64,000 bases of DNA. Origin: CAWCWN01 sp963799245. Lineage in GTDB: Bacteria; Chloroflexota; Ktedonobacteria; Ktedonobacterales; Ktedonobacteraceae. Below the pieces are notes generated by a model. That model ran no database searches and had not been told where the DNA came from. It worked only from the letters and a program-made list of their open reading frames with translations. Both the position numbers and the translations under genes were made by a program. The stretch covers positions 682,001 to 746,000 of the forward strand of contig CAWCWN010000004.1 of assembly GCA_963799245.1 (NCBI GenBank), written 5' to 3'. Of the stretch, positions 10,082-19,745 are shown piece after piece (position 1 is the stretch's first letter; the number at the start of each line of letters is the position of its first letter).

Positions 10082-10532
10082 AGGGAAGCTCCGTAGAAGG
10101 ATTATGCATCATTTTCCTTCTTCTTAATTATTTCCCAGCCGTCCAACAAGCTATTGAAGCTGCAGAAATTGAGTTGACAGAATACGTGTAGTGAAAACAT
10201 TCCTTTCTTATGGTTGAATGCTACGAATGGCGAAGTTTGCTACATCAAGTACCTACCTCGCCTGACGTCTCAAAAGCATACAAGAGTCAAGCTTTGGAGA
10301 TACAGATCGCACTTGAGTAATGCAGCAGGTATTCACTTGTTTGACATTGCGGGTTAGAGTGTTACATGTCTAGACAAAGACGGCAGCCTGCCAATACGTC
10401 ATCACGTTGTTTGCTCAGTAAAGAGCACGGTGATCTGACTTTCCTCGGGAGTCCAGGGTTGGCAAGAGGAACTCTACATGATATGCTTAGAATAAATGTT
10501 CTCTCTAAAATAGCTTGTGAGTTAGGATTGCG
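10082..10532. other. 451-bp gap between tniQ and polB
   Basis: No recognisable gene. An open stretch of about 60 codons at 10178-10357 on the plus strand has no good start and resembles nothing I know. No transposon end repeats or strong hairpin were seen. The GC is low, like the tniQ gene. Confidence 0.5.
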
Positions 10533-13004
10533 ATGAATCCTCTTGCTTCTCATTTATTTGATGCGACATCTCCTCGTTATAACGACGAGTGGGTGTTCGG
10601 TTGGGATCCCTTGCCTGGTATCGTTTCTGTTTGGGCCAGTCGTGATGGTCGTGCAGTTATATGGAGGCGAGAAGGTGAGCATGTTCTATGCAACAGGAAA
10701 ACATTTCGTCCCTGGATCTTCGCCACGACCCTCGATGACCTTACTCAACTTGGATCAGTTTTGACTGCTTCCCCTCTAAATGGTGTGGACACTTCTTTGG
10801 TCAGTTATCGAATCCTGGATGGCCCTACTGGGTCGTATCGCTATCTCCTGACCGCAAGGGATGGACGCTTTCTCGAACGAGCATTGCTCACCGGCGCTTC
10901 TCGCCGCCTGGACCGCCGTGTGAAGAGCCTGAGCGAACTCCCGGATATGTACTACCAGGTTGGCCCAGTTGAGCAATATCTCATGCAAAGCGGCCAGGTC
11001 TATTTTCGCGGATTGAGTTTTGAGGATCTACATCGGCTCCAGTTCGACCTGGAGACAACTGCACTTGATCCTCACCGTGGACGAATATTTCTTATTGCCA
11101 TCCGGGATAGCCTCGGGCTTGCAATCACTCTCGAAGCACAATCCCCCCAGGATGAGGCGGCAATGATTACAGCGTTCTGTCAACTCGTTCGTGAACGTGA
11201 CCCGGATATTATAGAGAACCACAACATATTTTCTTTTGATCTTCAATTTCTGGAATACAGGGCTGAAGCGCTAGGAGTTCCCCTGAGACTCGGCAGAGCA
11301 GGTGGGCCCGAACATTTGGAACGACGCGAGGAAACACTAGCTATAGGGCCTGAGGCCCGCCGCCGCGTCCGTTACAGTGTAGCTGGCCGTGAGCTGATCG
11401 ATACGCTGGATGCCGTGCGACGCTATGATTTCGTGGTGCGCGATCTGCCTAGCCACGGCCTGAAAGACGTTGCACGTTACTTTGGGATTGCCGCCGCGGA
11501 TAGGGTCTACCTGGAAGGCTCTGCCATCTTCGAGACCTACCGCAGGGAGCCTGAACTGGTTCGGCATTATGCTCTCAACGACGTCCAAGAGGTGGATGGC
11601 CTCTCCCGACGCTTGCTCGGTGCGTCGTTTGCCTTGGCAAGCATGGCGCCGCGTCGTTACGAGCGCCTGGCTTCTGCAGGACCGGCGATGGGCATTCTCG
11701 AACCAATGCTTGTGAGGGCTTATTTGCGCACCGGTGTGGCGTTGCCACACCAGGTCACGGAGCAGACTTCTACACATGGAATGCATGAGGGCGGTGCGGT
11801 CCATCTTTTTGCCACAGGGGTGGCCGAGCACGTTGTCAAAGCCGATGTGGCTTCACTGTATCCATCGCTCATGCGTTCCTTCCGTATCGGGCCAGAGTGC
11901 GATCGTCTGGGCGTTTTGCTTGGGATACTCGATCGACTGATCGATTTGCGGCTCTCACATAAAGCCAAGGCAAGGAGCGCAGCCCCCGCTTCGCTGGAGT
12001 CCAATATGCACGATGCTACGCAGGCGGCGATGAAAATCCTCATTAACGCCGCCTACGGGTATATGGGGGCGGGTTCAATGGCCCTCTTCGCTGACATTCA
12101 TGCCGCCGATGAGGTAACGAAGCGCGGGCGCGAGGTGCTGGCGCAGGTGCTCGATGCACTACGGCAGCGTGGGATGGCACTCATCGAAGCAGATACCGAT
12201 GGTGTCTACTTCGCTGTTCCCCAACATTGGACCGAAGAGCAAGAGCGAGCTTTAGTGGCCGAGATTGGAGCGCAGTTACCTGTTGGCATACGGCTGGAGT
12301 ACGAGGGCAGGTATCGCGCTATGTTCAGCCACGAAGTCAAGAATTATGCCTTGCTGACGTATGGCGGCCAACTTATCGTACATGGTGTGGCACTGCGCTC
12401 CAGTCGATCAGAACCATTCGGCGAACGGTTCCTGCTCAAAGCTTTGCTTTCTACTATGACTGCCGACGTGGCTGGAGTACAGAATGCCTATTTAGAGACA
12501 GCTGAAGCATTGCGGAGGCGCAGGTTCGCCGCCTCCGATGTCGCAGCGCGCGTCCGCCTCTCCAAATCTCCAGAGGCATACCTTGCCGCTCGCGTCGGTC
12601 ATACCGAGCAGGCCTACGAGGCCCTCCTTGCCGCCGGACGCACGAAATGGACCCCTGGTGAGCGAGTGCGTTTCTACCGGGCCCAGGGAGGAGCCTCCAT
12701 CTGGCTGCCTGATGAGAGCGAGGACATCTCCTTCGAGGAAGCGGAGGAGGCAGAAGTGAAATTAGGTGAGCCTGTTCCCAAAGAGCTGCTCCGCTCCTCC
12801 TATCACGGCGATATGAACAATCGCCGTGACTACGATGTAGAGCACTATCTTCGTGTGCTTGTGACTTCCTATGCCTCGCGCTTGCGCAAAGCATATTCGT
12901 CTGAGGATTTTGAACAGCTATTTCGCATACATGAACAACTTGGACTCTTTGATCTTCCGATTGAGCGTATTCAACCAATTTGGATCCGCTGTCAAGCTAC
13001 CTGA
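10533..13004 (+). CDS. Family B DNA polymerase with 3'-5' exonuclease
   Basis: Template-directed DNA polymerase of family B (823 residues). Exonuclease motifs are present: ExoI FDLETTAL, ExoII NHNIFSFDLQF, ExoIII YALNDVQEV. The polymerase motifs are also present: A DVASLYPSLM, B KILINAAYGYMG and C EADTDGVYF. All catalytic Asp/Glu positions look intact, so the enzyme should be active. It lacks the layout of enterobacterial PolII and resembles polymerases carried on mobile or accessory DNA. It sits 451 bp after tniQ on the same strand. A second, truncated copy that matches closely through the N-terminal domain lies at 16541-17278, so this gene has been duplicated or spread in the genome. Confidence 0.92.
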   Translation: MNPLASHLFDATSPRYNDEWVFGWDPLPGIVSVWASRDGRAVIWRREGEHVLCNRKTFRPWIFATTLDDLTQLGSVLTASPLNGVDTSLVSYRILDGPTGSYRYLLTARDGRFLERALLTGASRRLDRRVKSLSELPDMYYQVGPVEQYLMQSGQVYFRGLSFEDLHRLQFDLETTALDPHRGRIFLIAIRDSLGLAITLEAQSPQDEAAMITAFCQLVRERDPDIIENHNIFSFDLQFLEYRAEALGVPLRLGRAGGPEHLERREETLAIGPEARRRVRYSVAGRELIDTLDAVRRYDFVVRDLPSHGLKDVARYFGIAAADRVYLEGSAIFETYRREPELVRHYALNDVQEVDGLSRRLLGASFALASMAPRRYERLASAGPAMGILEPMLVRAYLRTGVALPHQVTEQTSTHGMHEGGAVHLFATGVAEHVVKADVASLYPSLMRSFRIGPECDRLGVLLGILDRLIDLRLSHKAKARSAAPASLESNMHDATQAAMKILINAAYGYMGAGSMALFADIHAADEVTKRGREVLAQVLDALRQRGMALIEADTDGVYFAVPQHWTEEQERALVAEIGAQLPVGIRLEYEGRYRAMFSHEVKNYALLTYGGQLIVHGVALRSSRSEPFGERFLLKALLSTMTADVAGVQNAYLETAEALRRRRFAASDVAARVRLSKSPEAYLAARVGHTEQAYEALLAAGRTKWTPGERVRFYRAQGGASIWLPDESEDISFEEAEEAEVKLGEPVPKELLRSSYHGDMNNRRDYDVEHYLRVLVTSYASRLRKAYSSEDFEQLFRIHEQLGLFDLPIERIQPIWIRCQAT

Positions 13005-13099
13005 AGGTGCAATATTCTGAGAGAGTAGAGCTCTGGAGCAAGCCCACTTTGACCTGTAATCGAATTTCATACAGACTATGTGAGATTCGAAGAATTCGA

Positions 13100-13440
13100 T
13101 CAAATGGAGTGATCTGCTTGTGTGGATATTTCTAATTCGGTCACTATTCCATTTTGCTGATTGGTGATAAGAATTGTAGCAATGATTAAGCGTTTGCTTG
13201 TCGATTCGGCCGACGAGAGTTCGTCATGATAAAGAAAAAGGATGTGCTCTGTACCTGTTTTTGGAGATCGACGAGGTATCCAGGAATGTTGGAAAAGCAT
13301 CTTCTGGCAATTTTCTAGGGTAGAAGACATCGGCGCTATTGCCACAAGCGGAATTTTCAGATCGTGCGTCAGCTCACCCAAGCCGCGGCTCACGTCGTAC
13401 ATCTCCTGCACGGGTCCCTGTCCTTTTTACCAGCGGTACG
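13100..13440 (-). pseudogene. Degenerate DnaB-type helicase C-terminal fragment
   Basis: The minus frame reads VQEMYDVSRGLGELTHDLKI followed by PLVAIAPMSSTLE, then ILFLYHDELSSAES and ITNQQNGIVTELE. These line up with the end of the DnaB RecA core (QEVSEISR..LK.LA.EL..PVIALSQLSR, ..FLYRDE.., IIAKQRNGPTG). A stop codon lies just upstream and the P-loop half is missing. Many conserved residues have changed (for example the RESG motif), so this is decayed. Which element brought it is unknown. Confidence 0.5.
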
Positions 13441-13530
13441 AGTATTTTGTAAATGCTATCATGAGAGTGAGCCACGCGCTGATCCATCCTGCCACTGAAA
13501 GAGCATATTGACCATCAGATGCATGAGTGT

Positions 13531-14152
13531 TTACTCCTCTTTGTGTACAACTTTGAGATCCGTTCCAAGCAAGGTGAGGGGCTGATCTGGATCGATAAGA
13601 ACGTTCATATCAATATGCCATTGGCGTGTCGAAAGCAAATAGTAGGCCACCTTCAGGCTAGTCCCGCTTTTGAGCCCCAGCTGCTTATCGCTTATGGCTG
13701 TTAGTTCATTTAAAGGTTGATTCTGCACGCCAACGAGGCTCGTTAGGAGTTCGGCAACGGGGGAGATGTTCAACTCTGGCATGTGCTTTGGAAGATGCCA
13801 CATACCGTGCAAGAAATCGACGTTTTTGGCCAGAGTGGTGGGAATCTCGTGCTCGGTCACTATGCCCCAATCGATCCTCCTCACTTCCCAGTAACGCCTT
13901 TCAATCTCCAGCTTCTCGAGTGTCCGCCGAATTCGACAAATCCTTGGCGTATTTGACGGTGCGCGCGTGCTCGAAAGTGCCGTTCTTATTCCGGAGGGAG
14001 ATATAAAAGTCCGTTGTCAGCACAACGGGCTCCTTGGTCTTGGGGTGGATAGGGTGCTTGATATCGAGACTATCCGCGATAGCAAGCGTGTCGTCTATGG
14101 GAAGGAGTGGGTACTGTTCGCGGATGTCGGTGACCATTAGAGACCACTCTAG
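13531..14152 (-). pseudogene. tnsA: TnsA endonuclease remnant, truncated and frameshifted
   Basis: TnsA cleaves the 5' ends of Tn7-like transposons during cut-and-paste movement. The family core is visible: TDIREQYPLLP, TTDFYIS (catalytic Asp), ARTVKYAKDL (catalytic Lys). After a one-base frameshift near 13930 come RTLEKLEIERRYWEVRRIDWG and IVTEHEIP. The C-terminal TnsA domain follows, ending in VAYYLLSTRQWHIDMNVL. The 5' part, including the first catalytic Glu region, is replaced by an IS630 remnant joined at about 14152. It reads away from the transposon end at 16478-16540, the order expected in Tn7-like elements (end, then tnsA). Confidence 0.78.
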
Positions 14153-14652
14153 TGAACATCCCAGCGGACACCAGCGCCTCCGCAGCCAGGTGATCAGGCC
14201 AAAGCGGCCTTCATCCAAGGCCACGACTCGTTTGAGCGGTGGTCGCTTGACGAGGGTTCCGAAGTTTTTTTAAAGGCGGCCTGCTGCTCGGCATTGGCTT
14301 TCTTGTGCCGTCTGCGTCCGGTCTTCCACTTGACTCGGTGTTTCTTGAAGAGCCACCACAGCGATTTTCCGTTCTTGTAGCGGATTCCCCACTCGCGCTC
14401 CAGATAATTGCGCGCCTCTGGCATGGTCGCGATGTGTCCCGCTCGCATTGCTTGCATCAAGCCTGCCCATGCCTCTGGAGTCAGCCGCGAAGCCTTGCCT
14501 GCTGGCTTGTGCTGCTTGAGCACCCCTGTCAGGCCTTCTGCCCGGTAGCATTCCCACCAGCGGGTCAGCTGGGTCACACTGTAGCCGACCAGTGGTGCAC
14601 AATCCTTCAGACTCTTCACCGTTGCGCTTTTAAGCAGGCGCAGCATGCGCAC
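14153..14652 (-). pseudogene. IS630-family transposase remnant (N-terminal half)
   Basis: Holds the helix-turn-helix part of an IS630 transposase (CAPLVGYSVTQLTRWWECYR) and the start of the catalytic domain (VVALDEGRFGLITWLRRRW) in the second frame. The frames join across an A7 run at about 14264-14274 (TTTAAAAAAACTTC on the minus strand), again a -1 slippage signal. The catalytic domain stops after CPLGC, where tnsA sequence takes over. The rest of the domain with the second Asp and the Glu is lost, so it is inactive. It differs in sequence from the IS630 at 4994-6292. Confidence 0.8.
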
Positions 14653-14755
14653 CCGATCCTAAGGTAGTAGAGTAATTCGAGAATACTGAGAAAGTGGTGA
14701 GTCCTCCCCGTTTTCCATCCCTTATCTCGCGACGATTTTCAATGTGAGGGGACAT

Positions 14756-16227
14756 CCCCTTTGGCGTCAACTTAAGAAATTGTACCTGAACAACTGAAAA
14801 GTAAGCGAGGCGGAGTCCAACCTGCTACAGTGGGAAACAACCAATCACCTGCTGAAAGCAAGGAGAGACTCATGCCTCAACGAGATCATCATAGCGGATT
14901 GCTGCTTGGTCCGCAATCCACAGCCGAGCAGGAGTGGCAGGCGCTAGTCGAACAGCGGTTGCCAGCCGAGCTGGAAGCCCAGGCCCGGCTGCTGAAAGCC
15001 TTTCAACGGGCGCGTGGCCTGCCCTCAGCTCTGGTGTTGTTACGTGGACTGCTCTACTATGTGCTCAGCCACTCCGGCCTGCGAGAGCTGAGCGCCTGGA
15101 GCCGTTTGATCGGCCTGACCAGCACGGTCATCTCTGGCCAAGCCTGGCACCAACACCTGCTCGCTCGTGCTGACTGGCTCTTGTGGCTCTTCAATGCGCT
15201 GCTGGCCGCTCCCAAGCGCCGCTGGATCAGGCCGACGCCTCGGGTGCTGCTGGTCGATGCCACCCATGTCTCCTGCCGAGACAAGCGAGCAGACACCTGG
15301 CGCTTGCGACTCGGCCTACGACCTGTTAGAGGGCCGACTGGCTTGGCTGCGCATCAGCACCCAACACGTGGGCGAAGGCTTTGCTCACCTGCTCCTGCAA
15401 GCCGGCGATATCCTGGTGGGTGATGGAGCCTACAGTCGCGCCAAGCAACTGCTAGCTGCCGCCGCCGCGCAGGCCTTCTCGCTGGTGCGCTACAGCCCGG
15501 CCCATTTGCCGCTCTACGCCGGCGCCGCTCCAGCGTGGTTGCGCACCTTGCCCCCCGGTCTCTACCAACGGCGGGCGATGGTGGTGGAGCAAGAGCACTG
15601 CTTGCCCGTTCGCCTGATCGCTCTGGTCTTACCTGAGGAGCAAGCCGAAGCCCTCCGACGGCAGAAACAGCGGCAAGCGCGCGACAAAGGGCGCAAGCTG
15701 TCAGAGCAAGCCCGCTTGTCTTCCAGGCTTTGTGCTGCTGGTGACGACCCTGCCAGCAACGTCCTGGTCCACAGAGCAGCTGCTGGAGCTCTATCGAGCC
15801 AGATGGCAGATTGAAGTGCTCTTCAAGCGCATCAAAGCAGTGCTCGCGTTGCACCGCCTGCCAGCTCAGACGCCACAGAGCGCACAAGCGATGATCTGCG
15901 GGTTGCTGGTGGCCTGGATGCTCATCGAAGAGGATGTCGAGGACCTACGTCGCCACATGAGTGATGGCGAACCGGGAGATTGCCCCATCAGTAGCTGGCG
16001 ATTGGCGCATCTAGCCTTTGAAGGATTGCGCAAGGTGCTCGAAGGGCACTGGACCCGTGAGCGCTTGCGGGCTCTGCTTCCAGAACTGCGCCGACTCTTC
16101 GTCGAGCGGCGAACGCGTCCGCTGCGCGAACACCAACGTCGCTATCAGTTCTGCCAGCAGGTGCTCTGCCAGTCGGATCTCGTGGTTCTTTTCGGTTGTT
16201 CAAGTGCTTAAGTTGACGCCAAAGGGG
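14756..16227 (+). mobile_element. IS4-family insertion sequence
   Basis: About 1.47-kb element with near-perfect terminal inverted repeats: CCCCTTTGGCGTCAACTTAA at the left and its complement at 16208-16227. A direct repeat GACAT flanks it (14751-14755 and 16228-16232), taken as the target duplication. It contains one transposase in three frames and lies between the tnsA/IS630 relic and the Tn7-like end. Confidence 0.88.
14872..16211 (+). pseudogene. IS4-family transposase, two frameshifts
   Basis: DDE transposase of the IS4 group. ATG at 14872 has AAGGAG upstream. Motifs: first Asp in LLVDATHVS, second in LVGDGAYSR, and the IS4 Y-R-E-K signature in YRARWQIEVLFKRIK. The frame changes near 15312-15320 (RLRL to AYDLLEG) and near 15725-15735 (to FVLLVTTLP). 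Two shifts at unrelated positions with no slippery motif argue for decay, not programmed frameshifting. Confidence 0.85.
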
Positions 16228-16232
16228 GACAT

Positions 16233-16477
16233 CCCGGACAGTCAGTCAGGGTTTGTAGTATTGGAGCGTTCCCTGTCCTCGTCTCCCCTTGAGAAATCTG
16301 TCGATAGCGTTTCGATCAACCAAAGCTCGTGATTTTGCCATAGAAAAGCTGTTCCATTTCTTAGAAATTGCATCCGTGTGGAGAGATTATGAGTGAGAAT
16401 TGCAATTGCCCAGCAGATGGAGGAGAGTAATGCTGCTAAGGTGGAATGTAATAATCCCTTACATCTTCTTTTTCCAT
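16233..16477. other. Interior of Tn7-like remnant, no gene seen
   Basis: Low-GC stretch between the IS4 element and the repeat array. No credible coding sequence or strong hairpin was seen. It is presumably the remainder of the transposon right end after IS4 insertion. Confidence 0.4.
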
Positions 16478-16540
16478 CAGAACATTATTATCTTGTTCAG
16501 CATATTATTGTCTGGTACAGAACATTATTGTCTCTGCACA
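16478..16540 (-). repeat. Probable Tn7-like transposon end with TnsB-site-like repeats
   Basis: On the minus strand the segment starts TGTGCAGAGACAATAATG directly at the break in the polB copy. It then holds three direct copies of a 17-bp motif: GAGACAATAATGTTCTG, CAGACAATAATATGCTG and AAGATAATAATGTTCTG. They are spaced at about 20 bp. Tn7 and CRISPR-associated Tn7-like elements carry arrays of about 20-bp TnsB sites behind a 5'-TGT terminus, so position, start and spacing fit. A tnsA relic lies inward. The opposite end was not found. Confidence 0.7.
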
Positions 16541-17278
16541 GAAGGCTGGTACGATGCTCCAGGAAGGGCAGGTCAAAGCCCAGGAGATTGTGGTTCTCGA
16601 TAATATCAGGGTCGCGTTCGCGAATCAAACTGCAGAGGTCGACGATGAGACGCGCCTCCTGCTCTGGTGTAGCAGCCTCAAGGACAGTCGAGAAGCCCCG
16701 GCTATCCTGGACGATACCAAGAAGATGCGGCCGCGTTCAGGGTTTAGCGCGGTCGTCTCCAGGTCGAACTGCAGCCGGTGCAGATCCTCATAGTTGAGAC
16801 CTCGGAAATAGACCTGCCCCGTCTGCATAAGGTATTGCTCAACGGGGCCCACCTGGTAGTAGGTTTCCGCGAGTTCAGCGAGATTCTTCACGCGGCGCTC
16901 CAGGCGCCGCGAAGTGCCCGTGAGCAGCGCCCGTTCAAGAAAGCGCCCATCGCGCGCGGACAGGAGATAGCGATAGGAGCCGGGCAGACCAGCCAGGATG
17001 CGATAACTGAGCGGTGAGGTGTCCGCGCCGTGTAGTGGGGCAGGCTTTAACACTACTCCGAGGTGAGCGAGATCATCGAGCGTTGTGGCGAAAAGCCAGG
17101 GGCGAAAGGTCTGCTTGCCGCATAGGACCCGTTCGCCTTCTCGCTGCCACACAACGGCGCGGCCGTCACGACTGGCCCAGACCGAGACGATACCAGGCAT
17201 GGGATCCCAGCCAAAGACCCACTCATCGCTGGAACGAGGAGACATGCCATTAGACATTGTCGAAGCAAGCGAATGCAT
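16541..17278 (-). pseudogene. Truncated second copy of family B DNA polymerase gene
   Basis: N-terminal part of a family B polymerase, nearly the same as the intact protein at 10533-13004 over the first 190 residues (DEWVFGWDPMPGIVSVWASR, VGPVEQYLMQTGQVYFRG, ExoI FDLETTAL). A one-base frameshift near 16710-16720 separates GRIFLV from IVQDSRGFST. The second frame continues through ExoII ENHNLLGFDLPFLEH and ends at 16541. There the Tn7-like terminus begins, so the gene was cut by the transposon. The polymerase domain is missing. Confidence 0.85.
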
Positions 17279-17328
17279 TAAAATCCTGACTGATCCGCAA
17301 AGATCGAAAGATTTTGGATGCTCAAGAC

Positions 17329-18348
17329 CTAGAGCGAGACATTGTAGTTGTTTCCGCCGCTGCCGTACTGCATCAGGAAATCAATGGTGAGCGCACTCAT
17401 GCCGGCCGGTCCGACAAAGACAACATGACCACCCGTGGTTTTGAGAGCGTTAAAGCCGTAGGGCAGCGTATTATCAGCGGGTGGGTTGCTGGCGCTGCCA
17501 TTATAAACGAGACGAATATAGTCATAACCGAAGCCCGGTGAAATCATGTTGGCATTAGGATTGGTGACACGAAAATTCAAGACGTAATATTGCTGGCCGG
17601 CCTTCACCTGGCTGCCGCGATAGGAGTAGCGAATATCGACGCTTGTAAGCTGGTAGACTAGCAACTGCGGGTTGTTATAGGGAAAGTAATAGTTAATGAT
17701 GAGATGCTGAACGACGGACCTGTCATTGTAAAGGCTGCCATTAAAGGGACCTGTGAAAGGTATTGTGACCAGTGCTTCGCCCAGCAGGGTCGAGCCCAGC
17801 TGTAGCTGCAGCCTGTTCAGCTGCAGTCCGCCGGGTACGGCGAAATCGATCCAGCCCGACTCGCTCGCGCCCGGTTGCGGGACAGCAGAGAGCGAGACAT
17901 TGGTGGGGCTGAATTTGCTCGAGTTTGGCCCTAGCAGGTGGGCCGCGGCATAATAGACGACGTTGATCTGCTCGGCCGATGGATTGGCGACATGCATATT
18001 CAAGCGTAGAAGCGCGGGCGCGGGATGAATGTTGTCATCCGTAAAAGATGCCGCGTACTGGGCATTCTCAAGCGTAAATTGCAGGCCAGCATAGTCCGCG
18101 CTACGCTGTACGCTCAGGGTCTGTACAGGAGCCGCGGTCGGTACTGTGTTGGTCGTGATTTTTACATTTTTCAACCAGATCCAGGCGGTGAAGCTCACAA
18201 AAATAAGCACAAACAGGCCTACGATAATGAAAATACTGTACCACAGCCATGTTCTCGCTGGCTGCGGATCATTCTTTTGTACTTCAGGCAACCGTGTCTT
18301 ATCTTTTGGCCGTACCAGCTCCGGGGGAGCTGGTAATTTATTTGCCAT
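17329..18348 (-). CDS. Membrane-anchored extracellular protein of unknown function
   Basis: 339 residues: a 30-residue cytoplasmic head with Pro and charged residues, one membrane helix (YSIFIIVGLFVLIFVSFTAW), then an extracellular beta-rich region. Two similar halves (about 90-190 and 210-339) look like DUF4352/Ig-like modules with a shared pattern VxNPxAxxI. I do not recognise a specific family. The gene stands alone, divergent from sucC, and marks the return to ordinary chromosome after the transposon-rich segment. Confidence 0.7.
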   Translation of the reverse strand: MANKLPAPPELVRPKDKTRLPEVQKNDPQPARTWLWYSIFIIVGLFVLIFVSFTAWIWLKNVKITTNTVPTAAPVQTLSVQRSADYAGLQFTLENAQYAASFTDDNIHPAPALLRLNMHVANPSAEQINVVYYAAAHLLGPNSSKFSPTNVSLSAVPQPGASESGWIDFAVPGGLQLNRLQLQLGSTLLGEALVTIPFTGPFNGSLYNDRSVVQHLIINYYFPYNNPQLLVYQLTSVDIRYSYRGSQVKAGQQYYVLNFRVTNPNANMISPGFGYDYIRLVYNGSASNPPADNTLPYGFNALKTTGGHVVFVGPAGMSALTIDFLMQYGSGGNNYNVSL

Positions 18349-18506
18349 AAAGATATCCCCCTTTCGCGGATTTCATCTCCTCTTCTATTGTAGCAAGTTT
18401 TCGTGCATCTTAACAGTCCTCAACCAGTCAACATCGAGCAGCGGCCGAGCAAAGGAGAGGGACTGAAGGTCCGCTCGCGCCATGGCAGCAACCAACTGCG
18501 CAATTC

Positions 18507-18535
18507 TTGACACACCTGTGCTATGATGTTAGCAT
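18507..18535 (+). promoter_or_regulatory. Probable sigma-70 promoter of sucCD
   Basis: A perfect -35 box TTGACA (18507-18512), 17-bp spacer and -10 TAGCAT (18530-18535), about 65 bp before the sucC start. No competing box of this quality was seen in the gap. Confidence 0.55.
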
Positions 18536-18603
18536 AAACTAGCTGATTGGCATATCTGCCGCCCGGCGCAGGCGTACACTATTGATCAAGGAGCGTATCT
18601 TTC

Positions 18604-19734
18604 GTGAAGATTCATGAATATCAAGCTAAGGATATTCTGGCGCGCTACGGGATTCCAATTCAACCCGGACGTGTGGCGTTCACCCCAGATGAGGCTGCAG
18701 CCATTGCTCGCGAACTCGGAGGGCCAGTCGTAATTAAAGCCCAGGTCTATGTTGGTGGAAGGGGCAAAGCGGGTGGGATCCAATTCGGGGATACCAGCGA
18801 ACAGGCGCGCGCTGCCGCCGAAAAAGTGCTGGGCATGGATATCAAGGGGTTAAAGGTAGAAAAAGTCCTCGTCGTCTCCAAAATCGACATCGCTGAGGAA
18901 TATTACCTCGGCATCATACTCGACCGCAAGTCGCAGGCCCCGGTCGTGATGGTCTCCAAGGAGGGCGGGATCGACATTGAAGAGGTCGCGGCAAATACGC
19001 CGGAAAAGATAATTCGGCAGCCCATCGATATGCACTGGGGCCTCCGCCCCTTTGAGGCCCGCGATATCCTGGCGCGGGCCGGCCTGCCACACCAGGTCAT
19101 AGCTAAAGGAGGCGCCATCCTGGCGGCGCTCGCCCGGGCTTTCATTGAGAGCGACGCCAGCCTGGCCGAGATTAACCCGCTGGTATTGACCAGCGCGGGC
19201 GAGGTACAGGCCGCCGATGCCAAGATCCTGATTGACGATAATGGCCTCTTCCGTCAAAAAGAATATGCCGCGTGGGCGGAGTCGGAGGAGTCGAATCCCC
19301 TGGAGTATGAGGCCAAGCAGGCCGGTTTAACCTATGTCAAGCTGGATGGCAACGTCGGCATCATCGGCAACGGCGCGGGACTTGTCATGACCACGCTGGA
19401 CATGGTGGCGCGCGTGGGCGGCAAACCGGCCAACTTCCTTGATATCGGTGGAGGGGCAAAGGCCGAGATGATGCGTAAGGCTCTGATCTTCGTCGCGCGT
19501 GATCCCCAGGTCAAAGGCATCCTGGTCAATATTTTTGGCGGCATCACGCGCGGCGAAGAGGTCGCCAAGGGTGTTATTATGGCCAAGGCAGAGCTGCCGC
19601 AGGGCACGCCTATCGTTGTTCGCCTTTCAGGCACAGGGGCGGAAGAGGGCAAGGCCTTGCTCAAAGATGCCGGCCTCGACTGGGGTAAAGATATGCGCGA
19701 GGCGGCACAGAAGATCGTCGCTGTAATTGGATAG
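18604..19734 (+). CDS. sucC: Succinate-CoA ligase, beta subunit
   Basis: Forms succinyl-CoA or the reverse with ATP/GTP in the TCA cycle, as a heteromer with SucD. 376 residues, close to the usual 385-400. The ATP-grasp domain starts HEYQAKDILARYGIP with the nucleotide loop GGRGKAGGI. The C-terminal ligase domain shows GNGAGLVMTTLDMV, NFLDIGGGA and LVNIFGGITRGEEVA. Start is GTG at 18604 after GGAGCG. sucD follows after 11 bp, so they are co-transcribed. Confidence 0.96.
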   Translation: MKIHEYQAKDILARYGIPIQPGRVAFTPDEAAAIARELGGPVVIKAQVYVGGRGKAGGIQFGDTSEQARAAAEKVLGMDIKGLKVEKVLVVSKIDIAEEYYLGIILDRKSQAPVVMVSKEGGIDIEEVAANTPEKIIRQPIDMHWGLRPFEARDILARAGLPHQVIAKGGAILAALARAFIESDASLAEINPLVLTSAGEVQAADAKILIDDNGLFRQKEYAAWAESEESNPLEYEAKQAGLTYVKLDGNVGIIGNGAGLVMTTLDMVARVGGKPANFLDIGGGAKAEMMRKALIFVARDPQVKGILVNIFGGITRGEEVAKGVIMAKAELPQGTPIVVRLSGTGAEEGKALLKDAGLDWGKDMREAAQKIVAVIG

Positions 19735-19745
19735 GGGAAAAGCTC

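Noticed and set aside
10178..10357. Orphan 60-codon frame after tniQ
   Set aside because: No good start codon or ribosome site and no similarity I recognise.
16478..16540. CRISPR array
   Set aside because: Three repeats with only about 3-4 bp between them, no spacers and no cas genes; they fit transposase binding sites better.
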